A stretch of 64,000 bases of DNA. It comes from an uncultured Enterocloster sp. (lineage in GTDB: Bacteria > Bacillota > Clostridia > Lachnospirales > Lachnospiraceae). The stretch lies in the NCBI GenBank assembly GCA_944384065.1, contig CALWRY010000003.1, positions 17,348 to 81,347 of the forward strand, in the 5' to 3' direction. Below the pieces are notes generated by a model. That model had not been told where the DNA came from. It did not search any database and saw nothing but the letters and a program-made list of their open reading frames with translations. Shown piece after piece: positions 18,687 through 27,412 of this stretch. Position numbers and translations under genes: made by a program. Each line of letters starts with the position of its first letter. Positions within the stretch are counted from its first letter, which is position 1.

Positions 18687-19514
18687 TTACATATTGCCCA
18701 TCAGCCGGTCCTTTATAATGGAAGCCCATTCCCTGACGCAGAGATGGACAAACAGCACCGGATCCGAATCTGCGGATATGCCGTACACATTTTCCAGTCC
18801 CCATTTCCTTGCGGTAAGGCGGGCGCGGAAAACGTGGTAGTTGCTGGTCAAAACTCCAATTTCCGCCGGCCGATCCGCCGCCACCAGGTACCGGCCCGGA
18901 ACCTTTCGGGGCACAAGCTGGGGGCGCTTCCGTTTTTCCAGCTCCGTATGCCGGTCAATCACCACCTTGCTGTAGGCAATATTTTCCACCGTGCTCACGG
19001 ATCGCTCCTCCAACAGCATCATCTCCGGATTCACCCCATTATATACCAGGTAATCGTACATGATCCGGGCCTCGCTCTTCTTTTCCCCCGGCCCCTTGCC
19101 GCCGGAGAGCACCAGCATTGTTTCCGGATTGGCCTCCGTGTACGCAATGGCCTTGTCCAGCCGCTTTTTCAAGGTACTGCTGGCCGTGTGCTCCTTCCCA
19201 ATGGCTCCCAGGACAATCACATAGTCCAGCCCCTGATGGTCGGAGGAGGCCGCCCCCCAGAACACCAGCGCGCAGGTCACAGCCAGGCTGACAAAACCCG
19301 CCAGGCAGGTTGTCACAATGCTCACCGGCACCCACAGAGGAATCTGGTCCTGATTTTTCTCGTAATACCACTTTCCATATACCAAAAACAGCAGCAGTGC
19401 GGCAAAAAAGAGCCAAATAAAAGCAAAGGAAGTGCCTATGCCCGCATACAGGACAATCACCGCAAAATATATGGCGCACAGCGCCGCCAGCCCTATCAGT
19501 ATTCCCTCAACCAT
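18687..19514 (-). CDS. YdcF/DUF218 family membrane protein
   Basis: A 275-aa protein with about three N-terminal membrane helices (residues 5-25, 30-47 and 62-87) and a DUF218/YdcF domain (YVIVLGAIGKEHTASSTLKK, MLVLSGGKGPGEKKSEA, TVENIAYSKVV, VLTSNYHVFRA). The family is linked to envelope or polysaccharide metabolism but its reaction is uncertain. It follows the U32 gene by 19 bases in the same direction. Confidence 0.82.
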   Translation of the reverse strand: MVEGILIGLAALCAIYFAVIVLYAGIGTSFAFIWLFFAALLLFLVYGKWYYEKNQDQIPLWVPVSIVTTCLAGFVSLAVTCALVFWGAASSDHQGLDYVIVLGAIGKEHTASSTLKKRLDKAIAYTEANPETMLVLSGGKGPGEKKSEARIMYDYLVYNGVNPEMMLLEERSVSTVENIAYSKVVIDRHTELEKRKRPQLVPRKVPGRYLVAADRPAEIGVLTSNYHVFRARLTARKWGLENVYGISADSDPVLFVHLCVREWASIIKDRLMGNM

Positions 19515-19533
19515 ACGGCCGCCTCCCGTCCAC

Positions 19534-20763
19534 TTACGCCTCCGTCTTCTTCCTCAAAATATCCCAGGGCTCCACATCCGCGTCCAGATCCACCCAGAGC
19601 ATCTGCTTGGGATGGGGAGCGCTCTCCTGGGCGTTGCCCTCCTCGTCCCGTATGCCCCGGACAACCGCCGGTATATTGCGCCCGTCCGGCTTCATAATCT
19701 CCAGGGCTTCCCCTACGGAAAATTTATTTTTCTGCTCAATGCGGCAGCTTCCCCTGCCGTCCGCATCCTCCGCAGTTCCCAGATAGGTATAATTCTTCAC
19801 ATACGTGTTGCTGTCATAAATCTGGGCGTCCGCCCCGGGCTTTCCAAAATAGAATCCCGTGGTAAACTCCCGGTAGGTACATTTTCCAATTTCTTCCTTA
19901 TACCATTCCATATGGGCGCGGTACAGATCTGGATCCGCAAAAAAGTCGTCCATGGCCTTCCGGTAGGTCCGGGCCACTGTGGCCACATAGAGGGCCGTCT
20001 TCATCCGCCCCTCTACCTTGAAGCTGTCAATCCCGGCCTCCACCAGCTCCGGTATATGCTCGATCATGCACAGATCCCGGGAGTTAAAGATATAGGTCCC
20101 CCGCTCCCCCTCATACACCGGCATATATTCCCCTGGCCGCGTCTCCTCCACCAGGGAATACTTCCAGCGGCAGGGATGGGTGCAGGCTCCCTGGTTGGCA
20201 TCGCGCCCAGCCAGGAAATTGCTGAGCAGGCAGCGCCCGGAGTAGGAAATGCACATAGCTCCGTGGACAAAGCTTTCTATCTCCATATCCTCCGGTATAT
20301 TCTCCCGGATCTGGCGAAGCTCCGCAAGGGAGAGTTCCCTGGCGGACACCACCCGCTTAGCCCCCAGCCTGTGCCAGAACCAATATGTACCATAATTGGT
20401 GTTGTTGGCCTGGGTGCTGATATGGATCTCCATCTGGGGCAGCACGCGCCTGGCAATGTCGAAAATACCGGGATCGGATATGATAAGAGCATCCGGGTGC
20501 ACCTGCCCCAGCTCTTTAAAATAAGCCTCCGCCCCTGGCAGGTCCCTGTTGTGCGCCAGAATATTGGCCGTAACATAGACTTTAACCCCCCGCGCATGGG
20601 CAAAGGCAATCCCCTCTTCCATCTCTTTCATTGAAAAATTGCGGGCCTTCGCCCGAAGGCCGAAGGCCTCCCCGCCAATATACACTGCGTCCGCTCCGTA
20701 AATCACCGCCGTCTTGAGCACATCCAGACTTCCGGCGGGTATCAGCAATTCTGTTTTTCTCAT
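19534..20763 (-). CDS. trhP: U32 family tRNA hydroxylation protein TrhP-like
   Basis: A 409-aa peptidase-U32-family protein. Sequence features are TELLIPAGSLDVLKTAVIYG and GADAVYIGGEAFGLRAKARNF at the start, FVHGAMCISYSGRCLLSNFL and GRDANQGACTHPCRWKY with the family's cysteines. Members of this family (YrrN/YrrO, TrhP) are needed for 5-hydroxyuridine at tRNA position 34. The neighbour immediately upstream is a TrmR-like methyltransferase that acts on that product, which supports the call. The start at 20763 has GGAGAG 7 bases upstream; the in-frame ATG at 20793 has none. Confidence 0.88.
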   Translation of the reverse strand: MRKTELLIPAGSLDVLKTAVIYGADAVYIGGEAFGLRAKARNFSMKEMEEGIAFAHARGVKVYVTANILAHNRDLPGAEAYFKELGQVHPDALIISDPGIFDIARRVLPQMEIHISTQANNTNYGTYWFWHRLGAKRVVSARELSLAELRQIRENIPEDMEIESFVHGAMCISYSGRCLLSNFLAGRDANQGACTHPCRWKYSLVEETRPGEYMPVYEGERGTYIFNSRDLCMIEHIPELVEAGIDSFKVEGRMKTALYVATVARTYRKAMDDFFADPDLYRAHMEWYKEEIGKCTYREFTTGFYFGKPGADAQIYDSNTYVKNYTYLGTAEDADGRGSCRIEQKNKFSVGEALEIMKPDGRNIPAVVRGIRDEEGNAQESAPHPKQMLWVDLDADVEPWDILRKKTEA

Positions 20764-20793
20764 ATTCTCTCTCCTGCCGGAATAACCGGTCAA

Positions 20794-21471
20794 TCACTCT
20801 TCGCAGCCGTTTGCCCCAAGCTGCTGCCTTGACTTTACACTCAGCGCCACCCCATCCCCGATGGAGAGGACTGCCGTCTCCAGCTCCTCGCTGTGCTTTA
20901 AAACATAGAGGTACTCCCGCATACGGCTGTGGATGGTGCGATCCCGCCTGGGGATGGCAAACCGGGACTGGGCTGCGTCCCCGTCCTGGAGCACATTGTC
21001 GGATATGAGCATAGCTCCCTCGCGCATCAGCTCCAGGATTCCCGGAAGCCAGGACAGGTACTGCCCCTTGGCCGCGTCCAGAAATACCAGGTCAAATTTT
21101 TCGCCGGAAAGCTTCTGAATCCAATCCCCCGCATCCCCCTCCATCAGGGTAATGCGCTCCTCCTCACCGGCCCTGCGGAAATTTTCCCTGGCCGTGGGGA
21201 TCCTCTTTTCATACTTTTCAATGGTGGTAATGCGGCAGTCCCGGGGCATGGCCCGGCACATCAGAAGGGCGGAATAGCCCACCGCTGTGCCAATCTCCAG
21301 AATGCGCGACGGCGCCAGGGCCCTGATCACAGTCCGCAGGAGAGCTCCTGTCTCCCGCCGGATAATGGGCACCCGCGCCATCCGCGCCTCTTTTTCAATA
21401 GAATCCAGCAGGCTGCCCTGGCTGGATTCCAACGAATCAATATACTCTGTAATTCTCGGATTTACTATCAT
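20794..21471 (-). CDS. trmR: O-methyltransferase, TrmR-like (tRNA ho5U34)
   Basis: A 225-aa SAM-dependent O-methyltransferase of the catechol-OMT type, with SAM motif ILEIGTAVGYSALLM near residue 80 and VFLDAAKGQYLSWL near 130. Its place between a MltG-like gene and a U32 gene matches the Bacillus yrrL-yrrM-yrrNO order, where YrrM/TrmR methylates 5-hydroxyuridine to 5-methoxyuridine in the tRNA anticodon. It overlaps the MltG-like stop by 4 bases, and the U32 gene follows at once. Family certain; substrate inferred from synteny. Confidence 0.88.
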   Translation of the reverse strand: MIVNPRITEYIDSLESSQGSLLDSIEKEARMARVPIIRRETGALLRTVIRALAPSRILEIGTAVGYSALLMCRAMPRDCRITTIEKYEKRIPTARENFRRAGEEERITLMEGDAGDWIQKLSGEKFDLVFLDAAKGQYLSWLPGILELMREGAMLISDNVLQDGDAAQSRFAIPRRDRTIHSRMREYLYVLKHSEELETAVLSIGDGVALSVKSRQQLGANGCEE

Positions 21472-22148
21472 GAAACCTCTTCTCCGGCCACATCCTCGAT
21501 CCAGCCGCCTTCTTCCTCCGCCTCGTCCCCGGCGTAAGCCGCCTCATCTCCAGCGTAGGCCGCCCCGTCCCCGGCGTAAGCCGCCTCATCTTCCCCGTAG
21601 GACGCCTCGCTCTCCGGCGCAGCGGAAAGGGGCGCTACCGCCTCCTGCACCGCTGCCGCCCCCGTCTCCTGGGCTGATGCCGTCTCCTGGGCTGACGCTG
21701 CCTCCTGGGCCGCCGTCTCCTGGGCTGATGCCGCCCTGCTCTTCTGCAGCGCGGCCTCCGCAGTCTCCTCCACAGGCGCCTCATTCAGAACCTGGAGGAT
21801 CTCCTTGGATGTCATAGAGGTGTTAAGGGTATAAGTTCCTGGGTAAATATCGCCGTAGTCATAAAACAATCCCTGGAACACAAAGGCAAATTCATTGGTA
21901 ATCAGACCGTACTCCGCCAGGATGGAGGCCGTGTCTTTCAGAGAGTCCTCCTGGGAAATATTCACCGTTACATCCCGCCCCGGTTCCTCCTCTGCGGCCT
22001 CGGCGTAAAATATTTCATGCCCAAAGGCAAAGCCCTGGGTCACCGCCTCATACAAAAGGAGAATAATCAGCGCATACAGGATTAATTTGACGGATATGCT
22101 GATGACAGTGGTAGTTATTTTATTAATTTCCCTGGTGGTCTTGCTCAT
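21468..22148 (-). CDS. MltG-like membrane protein lacking the catalytic domain
   Basis: A 226-aa protein in the position of mltG (yrrL). It has an N-terminal membrane helix (about residues 16-39) and a LysM-like module (DTASILAEYGLITNEFAF, YPGTYTLNTSMTSKEILQVL) resembling the N-terminal part of MltG. The YceG transglycosylase domain with its catalytic glutamate is absent. Instead residues from about 125 are Ala/Glu/Gln-rich with near-perfect 7-residue repeats of AYAGDEA and SAQET units. It may bind glycan or regulate rather than cleave. Confidence 0.75.
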   Translation of the reverse strand: MSKTTREINKITTTVISISVKLILYALIILLLYEAVTQGFAFGHEIFYAEAAEEEPGRDVTVNISQEDSLKDTASILAEYGLITNEFAFVFQGLFYDYGDIYPGTYTLNTSMTSKEILQVLNEAPVEETAEAALQKSRAASAQETAAQEAASAQETASAQETGAAAVQEAVAPLSAAPESEASYGEDEAAYAGDGAAYAGDEAAYAGDEAEEEGGWIEDVAGEEVS

Positions 22149-22206
22149 AATCCACTCTCCTTGGCTGTCCCTGTATCTTTAGGTCCGCGCTCTGAACAGG
22201 CGCGCA

Positions 22207-24228
22207 TTACACTTCCATGATAATCGGCAGAATCATGGGGTTTCGCTTCATGCGCTTCCACAAAAAGTCGCTCAGGCTGTCTTTAATAATATTCTTGAGC
22301 TTGCCCCAGTCCGTTACGTTCCGGTCCATACAGTTCTCCACTGCGTCCGCCACAATGCTGTGGGCCTCCTCCAGAAGATCCTCTGACTCCCGGACGTACA
22401 CAAAGCCCCTGGATACAATATCCGGGCCCGCCAGCAGCTGGTTGGAATGCTTCTCCAGAGTCAGCACCACCACAATAATGCCGTTTTGGGCCAGGTTCTG
22501 CCGATCCCGCAGGACAATATTTCCCACATCGCCGACGCCAAGGCCGTCCACCAGGATGCCTCCCGCCGTCACGCGGTCAATCACCTCGCAGCTGTCCTCG
22601 TCAATGGCTATCACGTCGCCGGAGTTGACCAGCACGGCCCGCTCCTTGGGCACGCCCATGAACTCCGCCAGCTCCTTCTGCGCCACTCTGTGCCGGTACT
22701 CGCCGTGAATGGGAATGGCGAACTTGGGGTGAACCAGGGAGTAGATAAGCTTTAAATCCTCCTGGCATGCGTGTCCGGACACATGGGTATCCTCACAGAT
22801 CACCTGCGCCCCCTTCATGGAGAGCTCGTTGATCACATTGGCCACCGCCTTCTCATTTCCCGGAATGGGATGGGAGCTTAAGATCACCACGTCCCCCGGC
22901 ATGATGGACACCTTTTTGTGGATACTGGCCGCCATCCGGGACAGAGCCGCCATGGACTCGCCCTGGCTTCCCGTGGTGATAAGCACCGTTGACTCCGGCG
23001 GATAATTTTTCAGGTTCTCTATGTCAATCAGCGTGCCCTCGGGTATGCGGATGTAACCCAGCTTGCTGGCGATATCGATCACCGTCACCATGCTGCGGCC
23101 CTCAACCACTACCTTCCGGCCATACTTATAGGCTGTATTTACAATCTGCTGCACCCGGTCCACATTGGACGCAAAGGTGGCCACAATGATGCGGCGCTTG
23201 GTATGCTCTGCGAAAATAGCGTCAAAGGTTCTTCCCACTGTCCGCTCCGACATGGTAAATCCCGGACGGGTGGCGTTGGTGCTGTCCGCCATCAGGGCCA
23301 GAACGCCCTTTCTCCCCAGCTCCGCAAAGCGCTGCAGATCAATGGGATCTCCGAATACAGGGGTATAGTCAATCTTATAGTCTCCTGTGTGGAGCACCGT
23401 GCCCGCCGGTGAGAAGATCGCCAGCGCGGACGCATCCTGAATGCTGTGATTCGTCTTTATAAACTCCACCCGGAAGCAGCCCAGGTTCACGGACTGGCCG
23501 TGCTTTACCACCTTGCGCTTGGTGGACTTGAGCAGGTTGTGCTCCTCCAGCTTGTGCTCAATCAGGGCAATGGTAAGCTTGGTTCCGTACACGGGCACAT
23601 TCACCTGGGGCAGAATATAGGGAAGGGCCCCGATATGGTCCTCATGGCCGTGGGTGATGACAAAACCTTTCACCTTGTCAATGTTCTGCTTTAAATAGGT
23701 CACATCCGGTATTACCAGGTCTATGCCCAGCATGTCGTCCCCCGGAAACGCCAGTCCGCAGTCCACCACAATGATGCTGTCCTCGTACTCAAAAGCCGTG
23801 ATATTCATGCCGATCTGCTCAAGGCCGCCCAGGGGGATGATCTTGAGCTGTCCTTTTTTGCCGCTCTTATCCCCTCTGTTAGACTGCCTGTTCTGGGGCT
23901 TCGCCGCCTTTCCGGACGCTGTCTGGACAGCCGCCTTCGCCGCCTCAGCCACCCCGGACGCTGCCTTGGCTGCCGGCTTCTGCGCGGCCGCCGCAGCGGT
24001 CTTTGCCCCTGCCGGCTTTGACGCGGACGCTGCCGGTTTTTGCGCAGATCCTGTCTTCGCCGCGTTCTTTTGGGCCGCTGTCTGGGCCGCCGGGTCCTTT
24101 GCGGTCTTTCTCTGAGCCGTCCCGTTCACAGCCGCCTTTTTTGCCGCAGGAGCCTTTCGGGCCGCCGGCCTGCGGGGCTGACGGTTTACAGCCGCCTCCG
24201 CCGTATTCTCTTTTCCTTCTAAATTCAA
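22207..24228 (-). CDS. rnj: Ribonuclease J with long basic N-terminal tail
   Basis: A 673-aa metallo-beta-lactamase/beta-CASP ribonuclease for mRNA decay and rRNA maturation. The catalytic motif THGHEDHIGALPY and downstream VLHTGDYK, STNATRPG and SSHPIPGNE are intact; the core is about 555 residues, the usual RNase J length. Ahead of it are about 118 residues of Lys/Ala/Pro/Gln-rich sequence (AAKPAAKAA-like units) resembling histone H1 tails. The start appears to be TTG, with GGAGG 7 bases upstream. A later start inside the tail is possible, but the reading frame and SD favour the full form. Confidence 0.92.
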   Translation of the reverse strand: MNLEGKENTAEAAVNRQPRRPAARKAPAAKKAAVNGTAQRKTAKDPAAQTAAQKNAAKTGSAQKPAASASKPAGAKTAAAAAQKPAAKAASGVAEAAKAAVQTASGKAAKPQNRQSNRGDKSGKKGQLKIIPLGGLEQIGMNITAFEYEDSIIVVDCGLAFPGDDMLGIDLVIPDVTYLKQNIDKVKGFVITHGHEDHIGALPYILPQVNVPVYGTKLTIALIEHKLEEHNLLKSTKRKVVKHGQSVNLGCFRVEFIKTNHSIQDASALAIFSPAGTVLHTGDYKIDYTPVFGDPIDLQRFAELGRKGVLALMADSTNATRPGFTMSERTVGRTFDAIFAEHTKRRIIVATFASNVDRVQQIVNTAYKYGRKVVVEGRSMVTVIDIASKLGYIRIPEGTLIDIENLKNYPPESTVLITTGSQGESMAALSRMAASIHKKVSIMPGDVVILSSHPIPGNEKAVANVINELSMKGAQVICEDTHVSGHACQEDLKLIYSLVHPKFAIPIHGEYRHRVAQKELAEFMGVPKERAVLVNSGDVIAIDEDSCEVIDRVTAGGILVDGLGVGDVGNIVLRDRQNLAQNGIIVVVLTLEKHSNQLLAGPDIVSRGFVYVRESEDLLEEAHSIVADAVENCMDRNVTDWGKLKNIIKDSLSDFLWKRMKRNPMILPIIMEV

Positions 24229-24256
24229 ACTGATTCCTCCAATCTCTCTATTCTTT

Positions 24257-24282
24257 GTAACCGTTCAGGCGTGAACCGTTAC
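24257..24282. repeat. 26-bp miniature palindrome of the repeat family
   Basis: GTAACCGTTCA, 4 bases, TGAACCGTTAC: arms pair with one central mismatch. It begins on the minus strand directly after the DUF1292 stop codon and looks like the outer arm tips of the larger element. Confidence 0.6.
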
Positions 24283-24561
24283 CTATTTTTCAAGGTTCAC
24301 ATCCGCATCGTCCAGCAGCTTTTCGAATACTCCAAAAAGGCCGTCAAGCTCCGCTTCATCCTCCACGAACTCGTACACGGCCTCCGGATCCTGCTGCCCT
24401 GACACATCCTTCAGGATATAACACTCTCCGTCCTCTCCCTCCGGCGCGTCCGTCACAAGCAGATAGTTCCCTCCGCTTATCTTTGTCTCTTCAAGGACAT
24501 AAAACTCCACAGTCTCTCCTGTGTCCGTCCTCATAGTTATCACTGTCTCCACGTTTTCCAT
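24283..24561 (-). CDS. DUF1292 family protein (YrzB-like)
   Basis: A 92-aa acidic protein of the DUF1292 family (ETVEFYVLEETKISGGNYLLV, ECYILKD). Function unknown; Bacillus YrzB sits beside ruvX and mltG in the same order, as here. It is 5 bases from the ruvX stop. No membrane segment. Confidence 0.85.
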   Translation of the reverse strand: MENVETVITMRTDTGETVEFYVLEETKISGGNYLLVTDAPEGEDGECYILKDVSGQQDPEAVYEFVEDEAELDGLFGVFEKLLDDADVNLEK

Positions 24562-24566
24562 CTTTC

Positions 24567-24998
24567 CTACCGTTCCTCTTGGGAAAGACTGTCCAGATAC
24601 CCCTGGAGAATGAGGGCCGCCGCGATCTGATCCACGGACTCCTTCCGGTGCTCCCTGCGCACCCCCTGCTCTATCAGGACGCGCTCAGCGGCCACGGTAG
24701 TCAGGCGCTCATCCCACAAAACCACAGGCAGGCCCAGTCTGCGCTCCAGGGCCTCCTTAAAGGCCTCTGTCTTCACAGCCCGCTCTCCCCGCGTATTGTT
24801 CATATTTTTAGGATACCCAAGAACAATCCTTTCAATCTTGTATTCCTCAGCCAATGCCTCGATCCGGGCCAGCGTGCGCCGCAGCTTATCCTCCCGCTCC
24901 CGCGCAATGGTCTCCACTGTCTGGGCCGTAATACCTAAAGGATCGCTGACCGAAACCCCAACTGTCTTAGAGCCGTAATCCAGGCCCAAAATTCTCAT
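24567..24998 (-). CDS. ruvX: RuvX / YqgF family RNase H-like nuclease
   Basis: A 143-aa protein with the RNase H fold: [52 protein letters not shown] and a final [12 protein letters not shown] helix with acidic residues. The family acts as Holliday-junction resolvase or in 16S rRNA 5' processing. The start at 24998 has GGAGAG 8 bases upstream; an in-frame ATG at 25163 would add 55 residues with no family similarity. Confidence 0.94.
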   Translation of the reverse strand: MRILGLDYGSKTVGVSVSDPLGITAQTVETIAREREDKLRRTLARIEALAEEYKIERIVLGYPKNMNNTRGERAVKTEAFKEALERRLGLPVVLWDERLTTVAAERVLIEQGVRREHRKESVDQIAAALILQGYLDSLSQEER

Positions 24999-25186
24999 CA
25001 CAAATTCTCTCCGTTCCCCATCTGTCCTCCAGCGGCGCCTGGAGCGTGTTTGAAAATCGCTCTGGGACGCCGCAGAGAATTTTTCCGTAAAATGCCCATA
25101 ACAAAACCAGCGCCGCACTGCGCTAAAAACGCACACCACGGCACCGGCGGGCCTTCTTCCCATCCCTGCATCCGCAGGCTGTCCCC

Positions 25187-25468
25187 TTACGCTCTGTCGG
25201 ACGGCCTGTCCTTTAAACGTGCCTCAATGTAGACTGCCAGAAGCTCCTCCAAGAGCTCGTCCCTCTCCACCTTCATAATCAGGCTTCTGGCCCCTCTGTG
25301 GCTCGTGATATAGGTGGGATCGCCGGACATAATATAGCCGACAATCTGATTAACCGGATTATATCCCTTCTCCGTCAAGGCAATATACACTTGTTCCAAT
25401 ACATCTGCTGCTTCCATCTTCTTATCCTGAACCGTCTGAAAATACTGTGTATCCCTTATATTGCCCAT
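25187..25468 (-). CDS. ireB: IreB family regulatory phosphoprotein
   Basis: A 93-aa DUF965/YrzL protein with the conserved block [17 protein letters not shown] and [12 protein letters not shown]. IreB is a small target of the PASTA kinase IreK in Enterococcus and affects cephalosporin tolerance. N-terminal threonine at residue 7 (RDTQYF) lies near where the family is phosphorylated. First gene of the long run through ruvX, DUF1292, rnj and beyond; 188 bases separate it from ruvX. Confidence 0.93.
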   Translation of the reverse strand: MGNIRDTQYFQTVQDKKMEAADVLEQVYIALTEKGYNPVNQIVGYIMSGDPTYITSHRGARSLIMKVERDELLEELLAVYIEARLKDRPSDRA

Positions 25469-25504
25469 AGTATCACGTCCTTTAAGTATTCCTTTCTATT
25501 CTAC

Positions 25505-25527
25505 ATTATAATTGCCCATTCGGCAAT
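25505..25527 (-). promoter_or_regulatory. Promoter -10 with inverted repeat upstream of ireB
   Basis: TATAAT on the minus strand about 36 bases before the ireB start, directly preceded by the inverted repeat ATTGCCG-AAT-GGGCAAT filling the -35 to -10 space. The -35 itself is poor, so an activator or repressor site is possible. Confidence 0.45.
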
Positions 25528-25570
25528 AGATTATTTCACAAAAATGCCGGACCGGCTGCCTCGGCCCCGG

Positions 25571-26959
25571 CTAAACGCAGACTTCCAGTCCGCTTCCGCA
25601 GAAAATCGCGTCCCCCCCGGCTCCCAGTGCGAGTGCCCGGACAGGAACTATCTTTCCGCCAAACCGCGCTCTGGCCTCAGCCTCCGACAGCCCTTCCGCC
25701 TCCAGGTCCAGGGCGGCCTTTACGTATTCAGGGGTATAGCCCACCATGCAGAGACGGCCGTCCGCCTCCTCTGTCTCCTCAAAGAGCACCTTAAGCCGGC
25801 GGCCAAGAAAGCGCTTCCGGAATTCCCGTGACATATCATCCCCCAGCTTCAGAAGAGCTGCACTCCGCTCCGCTTTCACCGGCTCCGGCACCTGCCCTGG
25901 CATTGCGGCCGCCCGCGTGCCTGCCCTGCGGGAATATTTAAATATGTGCATTTCATAAAAATGCACGTCCTCCACGAATTTTTCCGTGGCCCTGAACTCT
26001 TCCTCCGTCTCTCCGGGAAAGCCCACAATCACATCCGTGGTGATGGCCGCGTCGGGAAAATACTCCCGGATAATACCGCACCTGCGGGCATAATCCTCCG
26101 TGGTATAGTGCCGGTTCATCCTCTTTAAAACCGAATCACAGCCGCTTTGGAGGGAGAGATGAAAATGGGGGCAGAACTTAGGAAGCCCCTGCAGCGCGCC
26201 CGCGAATTCCCTTGTGATAATCCGCGGCTCCAGGGATCCCAGCCGGATCCGCTCAAGCCCCGGTATCTCATGGACCCTCTCGATCAGGGAGATAAGCTCT
26301 CTGCAGTCCCAGTCCCCGCCCCGGATCGGGCCGCCCTCCATGCGCTCCGTCCCATAGGAGCTCAGATGGATGCCTGTGAGAACCGCCTCCTTATACCCCT
26401 TTTCTGCTAGGGAGCGAATCTCGTCCTCCACGTCCTGGGGGCTGCGGCTTCGCACCCGCCCTCTGGCATAGGGGATAATACAGTAACTGCAAAACTGGTT
26501 GCAGCCGTCCTGAACCTTTATAAAGGCCCGGGTGTGCTCTCCCCGGCTCTCCAGCCGCAGGGGCTCGCAGCTTTTCTCCGCCGCAATGTCCTCCAGGTAT
26601 GTGCCTGATCCCCCGGCAGTCTTCTGATCCTCCAGTATCTCCCACAAACGGCTCTTCTGGTTGTTTCCGATGATGATATCCACGCTGGGATCCTTTTCCA
26701 GCTCGTCTGCGGCCACCTGGGCATAACAGCCCACTGCCACTACCAGGGCCGAGGGATTTTTCTTTTTGGCCCGGTGAAGCATCTGCCGGGATTTTCGGTC
26801 CGCAATGTTGGTGACGGAGCAGGTATTGACAATATAGACGTCCGCATCCTCGTCAAAGGGCACAATCTCGTATCCCCGCCCCTTAAGCTGCTGCTCCATA
26901 GCCTCCGTCTCGTAGGCGTTTACCTTGCATCCCAGATTGTGGAAGGCCGCTTTTGGCAT
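25571..26959 (-). CDS. mtaB: tRNA t6A37 methylthiotransferase MtaB
   Basis: A 462-aa radical-SAM methylthiotransferase converting t6A37 to ms2t6A37 in tRNAs reading ANN codons. The N-terminal UPF0004 domain starts AAFHNLGCKVNAYETEAM and carries NTCSVTNIADRKSRQ and VVAVGCYAQ cysteines; the radical-SAM CxxxCxxC is in DGCNQFCSYCIIPYARGRVR. The C-terminal TRAM region is present. SD GGAGG 8 bases before ATG. Confidence 0.95.
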   Translation of the reverse strand: MPKAAFHNLGCKVNAYETEAMEQQLKGRGYEIVPFDEDADVYIVNTCSVTNIADRKSRQMLHRAKKKNPSALVVAVGCYAQVAADELEKDPSVDIIIGNNQKSRLWEILEDQKTAGGSGTYLEDIAAEKSCEPLRLESRGEHTRAFIKVQDGCNQFCSYCIIPYARGRVRSRSPQDVEDEIRSLAEKGYKEAVLTGIHLSSYGTERMEGGPIRGGDWDCRELISLIERVHEIPGLERIRLGSLEPRIITREFAGALQGLPKFCPHFHLSLQSGCDSVLKRMNRHYTTEDYARRCGIIREYFPDAAITTDVIVGFPGETEEEFRATEKFVEDVHFYEMHIFKYSRRAGTRAAAMPGQVPEPVKAERSAALLKLGDDMSREFRKRFLGRRLKVLFEETEEADGRLCMVGYTPEYVKAALDLEAEGLSEAEARARFGGKIVPVRALALGAGGDAIFCGSGLEVCV

Positions 26960-26990
26960 GTATAAATCCTCCTATTTGCGTTGGTGGCTG

Positions 26991-27039
26991 TCAGGACGGC
27001 GCAATTACTGTTTTTGCACATGTTTTCCCGCCGTCCTGA
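26991..27039. repeat. Stem-loop related to the intergenic repeat family
   Basis: Arms TCAGGACGGCG and CGCCGTCCTGA pair perfectly over 11 bases around a 27-base loop. The arm core resembles the TTCAGACGGCG of the larger element. It lies in the divergent gap between mtaB and the HPr-like gene. Confidence 0.6.
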
Positions 27040-27069
27040 ACTGCTTCGTTATTTTCAGCAATCTCACTA

Positions 27070-27098
27070 TTGACTTTTATCTTTCCCGTCTGTACTAT
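27070..27098 (+). promoter_or_regulatory. Promoter of the HPr-like gene
   Basis: TTGACT, 17 bases, TACTAT. A small hairpin (GGAACGG / CCGTTCC, 27116-27137) lies in the leader before the AAGGAGG site. Confidence 0.7.
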
Positions 27099-27173
27099 TT
27101 TAAGTGAATGGTTTGGAACGGGATTTAGGACCGTTCCGGCAATGACTTTACATATTACAAGGAGGGCTTCCCC

Positions 27174-27407
27174 ATGAAAACTGTTCGCATTTCGCTCAAC
27201 TCCATCGACAAGGTGAAATCCTTTGTTAACGACCTCTCAAAGTTCGATGTGGATTTTGACCTGGTATCCGGCCGCTATGTCATCGACGCAAAGTCCATTA
27301 TGGGCATCTTCAGCCTGGACCTGTCCAAGCCCATTGACTTAAACATCCACGCGGAAACCGGAGTGGACGAGATTCTCACCACCCTGGCTCCCTACATTAT
27401 CGAGTAA
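27174..27407 (+). CDS. HPr-like protein lacking the phospho-histidine
   Basis: A 77-aa protein with the HPr fold signature: a KSIMGIFSLDLSK segment corresponding to the Ser46 region (Ser41 here) of HPr. The catalytic His15 region, normally SGIHARPA, reads NSIDKVKS, with Asp12 in the histidine position and the arginine lost. It therefore cannot carry PEP-derived phosphate in the usual way but might still be a regulatory partner through the serine. It is monocistronic with a strong promoter and SD. Confidence 0.85.
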   Translation: MKTVRISLNSIDKVKSFVNDLSKFDVDFDLVSGRYVIDAKSIMGIFSLDLSKPIDLNIHAETGVDEILTTLAPYIIE

Positions 27408-27412
27408 TTCCC

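Noticed and set aside
21520-21750. CRISPR-like short repeats
   Set aside because: They are in-frame codon repeats encoding AYAGDEA and SAQET units of the MltG-like protein, with no spacers.
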